Shown: positions 1 to 12,108 of the stretch, piece after piece
Numbering within the stretch: position 1 is the first letter of the stretch
Layout: every line of letters begins with the position of its first letter
Assembly (NCBI GenBank): GCA_964030785.1
Contig: OZ034973.1
Span: forward strand, 888,132 to 952,131
DNA: 64,000 nt
Source: Siderastrea siderea
Lineage: Eukaryota; Cnidaria; Anthozoa; Scleractinia; Rhizangiidae
Direction of reading: 5' to 3'
Position numbers and translations under genes: made by a program
Notes under the pieces: model-generated
Told to the model about the DNA's origin: nothing
Seen by the model: only the letters and a program-made list of their open reading frames with translations
The model's database searches: none

Positions 1-3000
1 AGTTCCATTCACCATCAGTCGCTACCAACTCGTTGTGCTGTTTGCGATGGTATATAACCTATAACAAGAAAGAAGCCATATTTCATTCCCCCCCCTTTAG
101 TTTCAGATAAGAAAGCATGCATGCAACTTACAATCCAGAAACGTTCAAGTCTATGTAACGTCTATATGGATTTACAAACTGGTAATCTTTTCTTCCAACG
201 CAGTTTGATTGTTTAAGGCGGACGTTTGCCCTAATTGTATAAGCCAATCGTGGTTTTAAAACGGCAATATTGCATTATATTGACGGCTAGTGGGAAGAAA
301 ACACATTTCGTATTGGGCGGAGACAACAAACGACGGAGGCCAACAAATGACAAGCAAAGAACGAGGACTCAGTAAACTGTCGATTCTAACAGCTCGATCG
401 GCCCATCTCGTTTCTGCCCTTTTCACGAGAGTCTTCAGCCTGAAGTGACGACACTGCTGAATGTCAGGACCGACATGACCTTATGAATGAGGTGGCAAAA
501 CGGAGTGAGTGTGTCAGTAAGTCTACCGGCCTGTTATTTAGTTATTCCGTGGGGAATGAGTAGATAGATGGGTGCATAAGTCCACGAGTGGATGTGTTTT
601 CGTTAAGGTGTATGTATTGTATTTTCCTACACAAGTAAAAAATAACGATTTAAACGTATACTCACGGCTAGAATTATTATAATCACTAGAAGGACGAAGA
701 GTATTGCTCCAGCTATGATCACAACTAGGACCCACTTCGGCAGCTCAGAAGATTCTGTTGGTGAAGGAAAATGCTTGCTCTGTAACAATGATAACAACGT
801 AGACAAGTTTCTGGGAGATCCTCCACAAAATTAAAAAAAAAACATTAAAACCTTAAAATACTGAGTTTCAGGAATGATACAAATATGAAACATTTTACAT
901 CAAGCTTAACGATAGAAAATAAAATAATTTACATGCATAAAAAATAATGAGGGACTGACTATAGAGGCCTGGATAGAATAGGAGACCTGTTGTTTCGGAA
1001 GCTAATGTTTCCTCCGTATGGAAGAAAAATATTACGGCAAAAATTTTTCTTCTAGAAAAAAGAAAGAAAATGCCTTGGAATCAAGTAAAAAACATGTTTG
1101 CTTTCCGGACAGAAATTTTGCATCCGAAACACGTTTCACATTCTAGCCCCAGAGAATGCAATTAGTAGGAAAAGTTTCCTAGTTTAGCAAGGCCTTAAAA
1201 CAAAAGCAAACAATAATAATAACAACAAAAGCATTAACAATAGTAGCGACAATAACAGTGATGATGATGATGATGACAAAAATTACATTAACAACAACAG
1301 TTGCAACAACAGTAACACGTCAACAATAACAATTTTAAAATACCAACAACAAACTGCTAACCCGTTGGAGGGGTGCTGGGTGTTGCAGTAGTAAACGATG
1401 ATCCTTCGGTAACAATTAAAGTTGTCCCTAGAATTTCAAATCTCAGCTCATTTGTGCCATTGCTTCTTCGAAGTGCTTGTATAATACTTGTGGCATTCAC
1501 GTTCGATGTCGACTGAAATGTTATGACAAACTGTACCCCTAAGCTTCCTGGGAAAAATTCCTGAAATGTGATGTCTTGAAAACCCGAAAACTTTCCAATG
1601 AAGAAAGGTGTGAAAATGTCGCCCAGGTCTTTAATGATAGCGCGTGTTTTTGCCCTCGTTAAGTCCGTGTAGTCAGAGTCGTAGTCTCTGTCTAGGGTCA
1701 ATGTAACTGCAAATTTTATTGGCGGCTTCACTAAAATGGAAAAAAAATTAATCAGTACCGCACTAAAGTAATTCTAAGATAAATTGGAGCAACTTTTCTG
1801 ACGAACATTTGATAGAAATGCGACCCTTTGTAAAGGTATGAATACATGAATTTTTGTTAAATGATAATGAATCCATTTCGTGCACTGAACCAAAAGTTAA
1901 AGCCACTTTGTCCAGTACAATAAACAGTGCCACGGGAAAGTACTGTTCAGAGAGCCTTCATTTCAATAGTCACACAGACTCAAAAGTTAGCACATATCGC
2001 GTGGAAGTGTCAAGTCAGTCTCGTTAAAGCCACCTTTTCTTACCTGTTTCACATAATTCTCCTTCATGACCTGCAGTGCAGCTACATTTGAACGAATCCC
2101 CATGTTGTGTACAAGTGCCACTATTTTTACAAGGATTCGGAAAACACGGTCCAGCATCTAAGTGAAGAAACATTTCATGCAGCATAAAGCCACCTCTTTG
2201 GGTCAGAAACAAAACCGAAAATTTGGAACTTGGTACGTTGATTACATAACATCTGCTGTGCTAATTACCCTTACTTGCGACAACATGCCACAAGATAGAA
2301 ACATTGGATGACGAACATAACTTTACCCAAACCCCTCAAGGTCAAGCTAAAACAAAACACTGAATGCGAAAATTCTCGAATAAAGCAATTTTTACTTGAA
2401 TAGCTTTACAAAACCTCCAATCAGGCCTTTTTTTCTTCGAGAAAAGTCAGTGAGAACAAAAATCTTACCTGTCAGGGGGCACAACACTTTTTTTTCGGAA
2501 AGATCGATAGACAAAAGTTAAACTCATTCAATTAACTAATTGTAGTTACAATAAGTATCCTAACTTTTAGTCTGCAAGATATTTAAAACTGAACAAATAT
2601 TAAACGAGCTTATTTATCTTACCTATTTCACAGTTGATTCCATAAAATCCAGCGAAACAGAAACAAAAGTATCCGTCTACACGGTCACTGCAATCACCAT
2701 GACCTGAACAATTTTCATTAAGGCAATCGTCGATGTCTACAAATCAAAGAAAAGAAAAATCCTTTTTTAAGTATAAATTTGACACTACCAGCAAAAAGTA
2801 CTGTCCGCTGTTTATCGCACTCAAGGCCGAGCACGTATTAAAATTTCCATTACAGCTATACGCTTTTGTGTGGTTACCACAGGCAATCATTCAAGTACAA
2901 TAGTTTAAACACACGACGTATAGATAAACGTTTGACCACACCAACTATAATAACCGCTGTTATACTAGTAATCTGAGTGTTACAGTTTTCAACAGGGGAG

Positions 3001-3586
3001 AATCAGATATATGAAGCATTAGAACATTAACTAAGCTGAAAAAAAAACAACTTAAGTTCACTTAAAAAATCTCACCAATTGTACAATTAATTCCAGTAAA
3101 TCCCGGTTGACAGGCTTGATTCGCTGCGGACGCTGCGTGAAAAGAAGTTATTTATCAAGTTGCAAAAAGATTGCTTATCTTACAACCTGCATTCGTAACT
3201 TCGATTGTATTTCTGTTGGAGGCTATCATAAGTGCTTTATTCGATTCATTTACATTTTTAACTTACCTTAAAACAATGTCAGATAACTGTTGTAACATGC
3301 GGTTTTGATTGCTTCTGTTGCATTTTGAAAGATAGGATGTTCTCTGGTCGTCTGTCATGCACCATTACACAGCCAAAATAATAAAATCGTTAAAGAAAAG
3401 CTACCGTGTACCCCGCTATCTCATTCCCCTGAATCCGTCACTATCTGATACTAAAACTCCTTTCCTCTGTTTCATTTTGCTTAGTTATAAACTATCGGCT
3501 ATCTTCGACTCTTGTCTCGAGCAATTTGTTTTTTTGTTTTCACGCGTGTTCGAGATAGCAGAAGTCTGATTCACCTTATAGTAGAA

Positions 3587-3635
<49 letters not shown>

Positions 3636-4121
3636 TAATAATAATAATAATAGCGCAAATTCAACATAACGTTTCAAATGAGCTTTACAATCACAAAATA
3701 ACAGCTATATAAAGGTATAAAAAGCACTATTAAATATATTACAGCAATATAAAACGATGTGAAATTTATAAAACTTAATATTACATTGTGTATTCGATAA
3801 GTAATTAATAATAGTAGTAATATAAACTTATAAATAAAATAACTCAATAATTAAACTTAGACTAAATAAACTTGAAAATAATCATCTAACTGACAAAACC
3901 TTTTTTAGCTGGGGTACCAGGAAAACTGTTCTTAACTCTTTATTGTTCAGAACGTCAAAGTTACCTGTCCATGGTATGAAAGGGTAGGTTTTTATGGGAA
4001 AAAAATGATTATTTTTCACCAATAATGTGTTTATTTGCATAAAGCCGGGTTACGTACCTCTTAACATGACCACCAAAAAGAAGGCCAGGAAGTGTGCCAA
4101 CAGCGTAATTTTAAAATCCAT
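1..4121 (-). CDS. EGF/SEA-domain type I membrane protein, gene A (3' end outside window)
   Basis: Split minus-strand gene, first of three tandem paralogues. Modelled coding exons, 5' to 3': 4121-4058 (signal peptide, starts MDFKITLL), 3132-3076 (half-EGF, CQPGFTGINC), 2736-2623 (calcium-binding-type EGF starting DIDDC), 2157-2044 (EGF, DAGPCFPNPC), 1730-1362 (SEA domain with PGSLGV), 754-666 (transmembrane helix after ESSELPKW) and 58-1 (start of cytoplasmic tail, VIYHRKQHNE). All boundaries have GT/AG signals; the donor after the SEA exon is a weaker GTTAGC. Introns are phase 1 up to the membrane exon, then phase 0. Likely a cell-surface glycoprotein with an autocleaving SEA module; ligand and pathway unknown. 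The tail exon runs off the left edge. Exon placement rests on alignment with genes B and C. Confidence 0.8.
3588..3652. repeat. (TAA)n microsatellite
   Basis: About 20 copies of an ATA/TAA trinucleotide with one interruption, between exon 2 and exon 1 of gene A, so intronic. Apparent poly-Tyr or poly-Ile reading frames here are artefacts of the repeat. Confidence 0.95.
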
Positions 4122-5848
4122 GTTGTCATGTACCTATCACAATGATTACTTGAATATATTCTGATAGCTGTTGCCTAGGAGGAAGAGGAAATCTAAATTA
4201 AATGAGGATAATTGCTTTTGAACTTAGGTTACAGTCAGTTTCAAGCTATTGGTGTGCCCCCTGCACTACAAATATGTATCAAATATGCTTTTCGCGTGGC
4301 GGTGAAGCACTGATGCGCTTGAACAGTCATGTCAGGGATTCAATTCTATTCAGACCTGGTCTGTGGGAGGGGGGGGGGGAGATACGTCCTGCACTCAAGT
4401 TTAATGAATGTTGTAACTTTAAAATACATCCAACCAATAGCCAATTAACTCTTTGGAGCTTCCTAAAATTTATTTGATGATGTGTTTTCTTTATTTAGGA
4501 ACATTTTGGCATCACTAGTTGTTATAAGTTTTTTGTTTGTTTCTTTTTTGTTTTTGTTCTTTTGTTTGTTTGTTTATTATTAACGAATGTGATGATCCCA
4601 TGGCAACTTGACGGACATTTTTTCCTCAATTTTTACTTTTTGGCATTTAAAGGTCATTTTACCATCTTATTACGTTTTCTATAGTCAATTTTGGTTCTCT
4701 GGCGTCATGATAGAAACCTCAAGAAATGCAACATGAAGTACTAAACATGGCGTGATACTATGAAAAGTAAATGATGTGTTTTGTCGTGCTTTAATTATGT
4801 TTTTTTTATATTCTTTTTATGATTTTGTTAATGCCCATAGACATCTGTGAGTCAAGGTTACGAGCTAACAGAACTTTCCAGTGACATCTCTTCCAAAAAT
4901 AACAACAATAGTAAAACAAATAAATATCTTTGATAACCGAAATAGCAGTATTTTAATTATCAATTGAGATGCTAACCGATTTCTCACTCGTCAACTACCT
5001 GAAAGGACGTTTAAAATTAGAGAGTGACGTTACAGTGCTCTTTGAAGTTCACAGCACATGTACACATTTTAATGGCCGCCTATTTGATCAGTCAGTCACT
5101 CACTTGCCAATTCAGCTTTGTCTCGCTTTGAGGCGCATACGGCCTCCAGGCCACATTTCCTTCATTTAAAAATATCTTTCAAAGCCTTTAGTTTACTACA
5201 ACGAAACTTTGAAGAAGGTAAATTATAAAGCTACTGTTAAACACCTGTGTTTTATGTAATATGTTCATGATACCCATACAACTATCACGCACGTCACTAT
5301 ATCTACTTTATGTCTTGGTAACGAAAGTGGAGGGGAAAATGTTTAAGAAAAACCAATAACCTGGCTACTCAATGCTTGTTTCATCAGAAATGTAAGGAAT
5401 GATGATAAAATAGTTTGTTGAAAAATACCGGGCTCTAGAGATTTCAAAAAGTTGGCATCGTTTTCCTCCGGTCTTCGAACGTGAATTATAATTGCAAATC
5501 TTTAAGGACCTGTAATTAATTCGTTGTTGGATGCAAAAGATGAAAAATAATTCCATACGAGGAACCAGATGTATCTCTTAGCTCTTCGTCTGTATTATTC
5601 ATAAGCGTCGAAGCCCACACGGTGAGCTTCACTGGAGGAAAGTGAGAATGGACTGGACTCTGGCTTCCATGATTCTAAGATTAACACAGCTGGCTGGGTA
5701 CTTTGGCTGATCTAGAAAATGAAATTAATAACACTGAAGGTGAACCGGTATCGCTAAATCAGAATTATCGGACTCTTTGAAGCTCCAAATTTAATTGAAT
5801 AAAAAGATCGTTATTACCTTGACGAATTTAACCGGGCGTTTAATTCAA
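4122..5848. other. Upstream flank of gene A, no gene seen
   Basis: Begins with a stretch conserved ahead of all three genes (gttgcctaggag... and aatgaggataattgct at 4165-4220, 18935-18985 and 46540-46585), probably 5' UTR and proximal promoter of the EGF/SEA genes. No convincing open reading frame; the rest is AT-rich non-coding sequence with poly-T/G runs. Confidence 0.5.
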
Positions 5849-5925
5849 ATTTACAGTTGATCCACGTCACGCGTGAACGGAAACTCTAAAATTCAAAACA
5901 ACGTGACGAGTCACGTTCTCCATAT

Positions 5926-6279
5926 TTGGGCATTCGCCTTGTGTTTCTTGAGATTCAGAGAAGGAATTCGAAAATCGAAAGGAGATTTCGAATCTGTCAC
6001 AGATTTTTCGAAATGTTCAGACCTGGTTATGTTAATGCCTTAGGTTGGAAGAACAGGCCATGTAGGCCTCTCCACAAGGAAACGAGAAGACGAATAATTG
6101 ATCGTTATTTGACTGGGGAGGGACCGAAAGCGATCTCCACAGCAGCTCGTGTAACTCCTGGCGCTGTTTATTATATCATTCGACATCATGAAACGTTCAG
6201 TACATGTGAGGCGTTCAGTCAAGGGGGACGAAGTTATCCTTCTAAACTTTCAGACGACGTTGCATGTAGAATCTATTGA
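5926..6279 (+). pseudogene. Transposase N-terminal fragment with paired-like helix-turn-helix
   Basis: 117-residue frame inside the Tc1/mariner-like element. Residues from about 40 on (CRPLHKETRRRIIDRYLTG, then GPKAISTAARVTPGAVYYI, then a QGGRSYP-like segment) follow the layout of the paired-type helix-turn-helix that binds transposon ends: a basic first helix, a short helix, a recognition helix and a G-G-x-x-P linker. The frame stops soon after and no catalytic domain follows, so this is a remnant or a DNA-binding-only peptide. The true start may be the Met at about 6013. Confidence 0.5.
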
Positions 6280-6372
6280 ATTGTTCAAACTAGCGAAACC
6301 TAGGATATATGGATGGGAAAATCGGGAAAGATTGTTGAGCAGTAGGTTATGCAATAGACGAAGCACAGGTCA

Positions 6373-6800
6373 CAAAAGCGTAATATGAGAGTTTGTATGG
6401 AGCTGAAATTCGATTGAAAATAATCGGCAGTTTTCCGTGGAAAATACCTAAAAATCAAAATAGAGTTTGAAAAACCTTACCTGTTGTGTGTTTGCTGTGT
6501 CTTTACCGCTTTTGCGAACTGCTGGAGGCCGTTTCGGGCGATATTCTGTTTAACGGTCGAAGCGACGTCTTGTCACGTACTGGCTTTACTTTGACATGAT
6601 GTCGCATCGACCGTTAAACAGAAAATCGCCCCAAACGGCCTCCAGAAGCTCGGAAAAGTGGCAAAAACACAGCAAACACACAACAGGTCTTCAAACTCTA
6701 TTTCGTTTTTTAGGTATTTTGCACGGAAAACTGACCATTTACATTTTGGATCGAATTTCAGCTCCATACAAACAACTCACATTACGCTTTGGTTAACTGT
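6373..6800. repeat. Inner inverted repeat of the Tc1/mariner-like element
   Basis: Two arms of about 200 bp, read outward from a centre near 6590. The stretch aaagcgtaatatgagagttt at 6377 reappears as the complement near 6770-6790, and cctgttgtgtgtttgctgtg at about 6481 as cacagcaaacacacaacagg at about 6668. The arms are imperfect. Overlapping reading frames here are palindrome shadows. Confidence 0.75.
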
Positions 6801-7264
6801 GGACGAAGCGTCGGCTTTGTCTTTAATCGACCTCGCAACTAGGAAAAACTGTCATCAGTAATTGCTTGACACGGCAGATGTATCTTGGTTTTCGTCCACT
6901 TCCTTCGGAGCTACCGTTCTTACACAAGCGTTCAGCTCCAAGGTTTGTTCTCGTTCGGTTGAAACAGGAATCACGCTTCAGCAAAATAATTGACATAATT
7001 TCACCTCCTTCTAGTCGTCTAAAACGTTTTTGAACCACTGACGAGAAGCGAACCCAGAAAATAACGCGGTCTCTCGATAAAACAAAGATTTGTCCCGTCA
7101 CAACCCCTTGCTTCTACAAAGATAGAATCTATTTTCGGAAATTTCAATCAGATCTTCAGTATTTCCCTTGTGATCTCCGTTACGTCACTGAAAGTAGCTT
7201 GTTTATTCGAAGACTCGGATCACGTGTTGAGGTTTCCGTTCACGCGTGACGTGGATCAACTGTA

Positions 7265-9300
7265 AAAGAAATCGACATTTTGGCATCACTTGTTGTTAGG
7301 AGTTTTTTGTTTGTTTCTTCACTGAATCGGTTCTCTGAATCGGTTTAATTTACTTCGTAGCCATACTCGATTATAAGCTTAAGTTGCTGTGTGACCATGA
7401 GTTCGTAATAAGATTTAGACGAAAACGTCGTTAAAACAAATCAAAGTGGCTTGTGAAAGTTGCTTTGAATTAAACGGGAAAATGTGAACCCGTAAATAAC
7501 CTTGGCTGAGTAAGGATATTGAAAATTCGAGCATGTTAATTAGGTGTTGCATTGTACTGTTTTAAAGAAAATGTTTCTAATGTCATTGCCTTATCGTCAT
7601 ATCACTCCTATACAATCGGTCTTTATTAACAGATTCACATTAACCAATCACAAACACACTGATCTGGGCGACTATTTTATTTTTCAAACCCTCATTTTGT
7701 TGTTAAATGTAAATCATTTTGTTGTTAAACTGCACTTAACAGCGATCGCCGGGCTGTGAAATTAATTGAATCAATGAGGGCACCTTATCAGTTTAGTCTC
7801 AAAATTTATTGTAAACAACTAAAAGTCAGAGAATATATATAGCTATTGCACTTTGTTGACAAATAAACAGAACTAGTGAAAACCTCGTAAACATGTATCT
7901 GTAAGAAGGTCAGCTCTTTCGTGATCTGTTGGTTTATCGAGTAGTAGCTGATTGACAAAGATAAATTGATTTGTGCAAGAGAGAATTCTAAGTGGAGTCA
8001 AAACCAAACACGCAATCTGAAATGCGCCAAGTATCTTGAAATGAATGAAACTCTTTAAAATCTTTCTTCAAAATCTTCAACGAACTTTTCAGGTCAAGAG
8101 GCAGACATTTGCAGAAACAGTGCATTCATTTGAATGATCAAATAAGACGTACAAACAAATCAAAGCAACGTGTGAAAGTTGCTTCAAAAGCTTAATAAAG
8201 ATGCATGTAGAAAATTCGAACATGATGATTGTATAGGTATTACTTGTACTATTTTGTAAACCAAAAATTTAAAGTCAAGCGGCAAACGTTCGGAGAAACA
8301 GAGCATTCATTTGATCATGAAAGACATGCAAACAAATCAAGGTGGCTCGTGAAACTTGCTTCAAAAGCGGGAAAATGTGAATCCACAACATTTGCGCAAT
8401 ATCCTAAAACTAACGAAACTCACCCTTCTTCCAAATCTTCAACTAAATTTCAAAGCCAAGCGGCAGACATTCCGGAGAAACATTGCATTCATCTGATCAA
8501 AACAAGCAATCAGCAGAGGTTCTAGTATATTCTTTACCTATGTAGGATACTCACTTTGGTTCAGTGATTCACTAAGAAATCAGACTGGTTCGTTGTTTAA
8601 CTACAAAGACATTTCCGTAATAGCAAAACAAAGCAACAAGACTCTTCGTCATACTCAACATTCTAGTTTAATTTAAAACTTGCATATTTATTTATATTTA
8701 TTTCTAAGTACACAATCAAAAGTGTTCTGAGTAATGTTTGGTTCAATAGTTGAATGAATTAATGGTCTATAACGTAAATTAAATGGTGAAAGACTCACGG
8801 GTTTTAAGCCAAAGTATTTAAACTGCCGACCCCACTGTTCGGCAATTTTGGAAAAATTTAAAATATTTCTTGCAGACTAAAGCTGTTAAGCTCAACATTT
8901 ATTCGGTTTTCTTCATGCAGAACAGTCACTCACACTGTACATCTAAAAGCTCACTTACTAAGACTAAGAGAAGCTTGAGCAATATACATGCAGAATACCT
9001 GTCTCTTACGGAAGGAGAGACGCTTCCAAGTATTTGGTCCGGGCTCTCCTAGGCCTGCCCCCCTTCCAGTTTTTTTAGTGTTCTTACTTAACTCATGAAA
9101 ATTTGGAGGTATAATGTTGTTATTCTAGTAGACAACTAAATGATTGCAATCAGAAAACAACAAGGTAGGGCATATTTACAATTAGAAAATTTAGGCCTGT
9201 TTTGAACGTCGAACTTTTCATGTGCCAAATTCAAGTTATTGCTTTGCCTAGCTAGTTTGTATCAGATTCGACACATGAAATGTTTAAAGCGGGCCTTACT
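7265..9300. other. Upstream flank with degenerate tandem repeats, no gene seen
   Basis: Homologous to 21715-22940 and 55860-56990. Between about 7430 and 8520 a diffuse unit recurs several times, recognisable by caagcggca, acatgcaaacaaatcaaag, gaaagttgcttcaaaagcgg and aaaatcttcaac. The open frame across 8229-8525 is only this repeat read through. Confidence 0.5.
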
Positions 9301-9304
9301 TTTC

Positions 9305-9870
9305 AGGGGGCGCGGTGATGTTGTGGTTGGCGAGTTGAACTTCAGATCTGAAGGTCTGTGGTTCGACGCCCAATCCTTGCCACACTGTTGCCACCGTGCT
9401 GTTTCCTAAGACAAGAAACTTTACTCCACTTTGTCCCTCTCCACCCAGGTCAAATGGGTACCAGCGACATACTGCTGGTGGTAACCCTGCGATGGACTAG
9501 CATCCCATCCAGGGGGAGTAGCAATACTCTCAGTTGCTTCATGCTACAGAAATTGGGGTCCGGGATAAGCTCCGGCCGTGTGGGCCCCCCAGGCTCGTGT
9601 GCTACTAAAATAAGAGAATTTAAGAGATACGTAATGCAAGAACTATGCAAAATTAGAAGACAATGTACTTTAATTATTTTTCATCCCTTTTTCCTAGTTA
9701 GCATATTTTTAAATTATTTTTTGGATATTGTAATTTTTAGTGATAGATATTAACTTCAGATTAATATTAAAATGTAAATTATTTCAAAAAATCCAAGTAT
9801 CAAGAACGAATAAAGTATTGCACTGCATTGCATTGCATTGCATTGCATTATTGCATTGTATTGCATTGTA
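9305..9870 (+). mobile_element. tRNA-derived SINE with (CATTG)n tail
   Basis: The head (ggggcgcggtgatgttgtgg at about 9307) is tRNA-like with an exact B box GGTTCGACGCC at 9360-9370. A GC-rich conserved central body follows (tgcgatggactagcatccca, ccgggataagctccggcc), then an AT-rich tail ending in a CATTG pentanucleotide run at about 9821-9870. This layout fits a pol III-transcribed SINE with a LINE-type pentamer tail. The 131-aa frame across the body is not a gene. Confidence 0.75.
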
Positions 9871-9945
9871 TGGCATGGTATGGTATGGTATGGTATGGTA
9901 TGGTATGGTATGGTATGGTATGGTATGGTATGGTATGGTATGGTA
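9869..9945. repeat. (TATGG)n pentanucleotide microsatellite
   Basis: About 15 copies of TATGG directly following the CATTG tail of the SINE. Probably expanded from slipped and mutated copies of that tail. Confidence 0.95.
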
Positions 9946-10152
9946 TTGTATTGTATTGTGTGCGATGTTACCGTTTACTTTTCAGGGGTAAACCGTTTGC
10001 GCACGTTTTCTACCAACGAATATTAATTTTTTTTTGTGATGAATCTTATTAACAAAAGAAACACTTATTATAAACAATGTACAGACAACAAACACAAACT
10101 AGTTTACAATAGACGCTAACTACCGCACCTAATTATACCTAAATTACTAAAT

Positions 10153-10327
10153 GTAAAGAAGATCCTCGCAGTTATTAACGCAACTTATGCAGTTGCGAAA
10201 AGAAAGCCTGAAAAAATCAGGCTTGTCGGGATTCGAACCCTGACCTCTGTGATACCAGTGCAGCGCTCTAACCAATTGAGCTAACAAGCCAACTGGGAGC
10301 TGGTCATTAAATTGGTTCGTAATATAC
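10153..10327 (-). mobile_element. tRNA-derived SINE, copy 1
   Basis: Minus-strand copy of a SINE of about 200 bp. The tRNA-like head lies at 10290-10220, followed by a body of three short hairpins (AAGCCTGA/TCAGGCTT, CGCAACTGCATAAGTTGCG and AACTGCG/CGCAGTT). The 3' tail is shortened relative to copy 3. Confidence 0.8.
10220..10290 (-). other. tRNA-Thr(GGT)-like SINE head, copy 1
   Basis: 71 nt folding as a cloverleaf: acceptor GGCTTGT, D stem GCTC/GAGC, anticodon loop CTGGTAT (GGT) and T loop TTCGAAT. The anticodon stem has mismatches. Continuous with the SINE body, so read as the pol III promoter part of a SINE and not a functional tRNA gene. Confidence 0.7.
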
Positions 10328-10339
10328 CCTGGAAAGATG

Positions 10340-10600
10340 AAGATGAAATTACGAATATACGAAATTCATATATTTGAACTGCGGAATAAGGAAATAAATG
10401 TAAAGAAGATCCTCGCAGTTATTAACGCAACTTATGCAGTTGCGAAAAGAAAGCCTGAAAAAATCAGGCTTGCCGGGATTCGAACCCTGACCTCTGCGAT
10501 ACCAGTGCAGCGCTCTAACCAATTGAGCTGGTCATTAAATTGGTTCGTAGTATACCCGGGAAAGATGAAGATGAAATTATGAATATATGAAATTCATACC
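10340..10600 (-). mobile_element. tRNA-derived SINE, copy 2 with truncated head, plus tail of a further copy
   Basis: The tRNA-like part (10529-10467) breaks off inside the D arm at caattgagct and runs into the flank sequence ggtcattaaattggttcgta, which also precedes copy 1. At about 10560-10600 lies another minus-strand tail (gatgaagatgaaattatgaa). The arrangement suggests SINE-into-SINE insertion or recombination between copies. Confidence 0.7.
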
Positions 10601-10604
10601 ATTC

Positions 10605-10815
10605 ACGACCAGCTCCCAGTTGGCTTGTTAGCTCAATTGGTTAGAGCGCTGCACTGGTATCGCAGAGGTCAGGGTTCGAATCCCGGCAAGCCTGATTTTT
10701 TCTGGCTTTCTTTTCGCAACTGCATAAGTTGCGTTAATAACTGCGAGGATCTTCTTTACATTTATTTCCTTATTCCGCAGTTCAAATATATGAATTTCAT
10801 ATATTCATAATTTCA
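10605..10815 (+). mobile_element. tRNA-derived SINE, copy 3 (complete)
   Basis: Best copy in the window. The head at 10622-10692 has a well-paired acceptor stem (GGCTTGT with GCAAGCC). The hairpin body follows, and the tail ends attcataatttcatctt. It lies head-to-head with copies 1 and 2, so 10153-10815 forms a large imperfect palindrome. Confidence 0.8.
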
Positions 10816-12002
10816 TCTTTATACCTAAATTACTGTTAACATATTGTTACGTCTGTTAACATACACTTGGGCTGGACCTCCTTGCTGAATTTCGCTTTGA
10901 AAAATTAAGTTATAAACTTTTGATGGTGGTGATCTAAATAAATGGTGACCACTTTTTAATGAAAGACTTAGTATTGTTAGATAATGCTGCTATATATCTT
11001 TCAAGGTCTATCTTCTCTCGCACCAGGGCAATAAAGTCCGCGAATTGGTATCTGTACTAACGAATAGACAACAACGATTGAGCCAATCAGATTTGCGTAT
11101 TCACAATAGACTACAGTGAATGACTACTAATTAAACAATAGAGTTCTTCTGTCGAAGGCACTATCGTGTGATAGGTTGTCCGAGGACATTTGATGTTCAC
11201 AACAAATATTAGCCCGAGAGCGTAATTCAAGGGCTCATATGAAGCTTGAACATCAAATTTCCGAGGGAACCTATAACACAGTAGGGCCTGAGACAGAAGG
11301 ACTTTATTGTTTTTATTGTACAACGCTAAATTTTGAGCGAAAATTGCCAAAAACGGGCACTATGCACTGATAGGCGCCAGCTGAGTAGAGACACTATCGC
11401 GTCACGTGATCGATTTCGACCAATGGGAGCACGCCAAAATATAGCGTTGTACTATAATAGTGAATAGACAATAACGATTGAGCCAATGGGATTTGCGTAT
11501 TCACGATATATAGCACAGTAAATGTCTAATAACAGAGAATGGACAATGACGTGCACGTGGCGATTGGGCCAATCAGATTTGAGTATTCACAATGTATCAC
11601 AGTGAATGTCTAATAACAGAGAACAGACAGTGACAGTAGAGGCAACCAGATTTGCAATATACCTCTGTGGAAGACTTACTTTAGTTTAATAGAAAGTGCT
11701 TATTAGAGAACAAAATGCGGAAGAAAATTAGTCATAATTTCACTGGGTAGGTGAACTCTCTCTAAGAACTTTGCTTAATTTGCGGCTTATTTGTTTCTTC
11801 ATTTTATAGTGTTCCCAGTTAGCAAAAACACTTAATATTTCGACACAAAACAAAGAAGATTTATTACTTGTTTAATGTATAATTTCATAATTGTTATTTA
11901 ATGTGTGGTTACTTATCAAATTTGCGCATGCGGAAATCTGCAGTAGGCCGCAAAATTTTATCTTTCAAAAAGAGTTCTGTGAAAACAAAGTTCAGTGAAC
12001 CC
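10815..12002. repeat. Degenerate tandem and inverted repeats, no gene seen
   Basis: A unit of about 85 bp (gaatagacaa.aacgattgagccaat..gatttg.gtattcac) occurs at about 11060, 11460 and 11545. Between the first two lies an inverted pair of about 50 bp (gtgtgataggttgtccgagg at about 11166, complement ending near 11280) that looks like a MITE. No coding sequence recognised. Confidence 0.6.
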
Positions 12003-12108
12003 CAGTACTACCCGCTCAGGATCTTTAGACTGGACTTCCTGAGAGCTAGCAGCCACGTAAGACCAGTCTAAAAAGCCTAAAGGGGGAGGGGGGAGTTAGT
12101 ACTGGGGA
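12003..12108. mobile_element. MITE, short form, in unit A
   Basis: About 105 bp with inverted ends CCCCAGTACTA and TAGTACTGGGG. Inner sequence ctttagactgg pairs with ccagtctaaaaag. The same element at the matching place in units B and C is longer because another palindromic element sits inside it. Confidence 0.65.

Larger units (their letters stand above)
5850..7261. mobile_element. Tc1/mariner-like DNA transposon, non-autonomous, in unit A
   Basis: Terminal inverted repeats of about 36 bp start CAGTTGATCCACGTCACGCG at about 5852 and end as the reverse complement at about 7261. They are flanked by TA on both sides, the target duplication of Tc1/mariner elements. Units B and C lack it at the matching place (B around 21410, C around 55858). 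Inside are a fragment of a transposase DNA-binding domain and a palindrome of about 430 bp. No DDE catalytic region was recognised. Confidence 0.75.

Noticed and set aside
3485..3712. Poly-Tyr and poly-Ile reading frames
   Set aside because: They are translations of the (TAA)n microsatellite in an intron of gene A.
9740..10052. Repetitive frames rich in W, Y, G and M
   Set aside because: They come from the (CATTG)n and (TATGG)n runs at the end of a SINE.
10220..10692. Functional tRNA-Thr genes
   Set aside because: The cloverleaves have anticodon-stem mismatches and each continues into the same SINE body; copy 2 is truncated inside the D arm.
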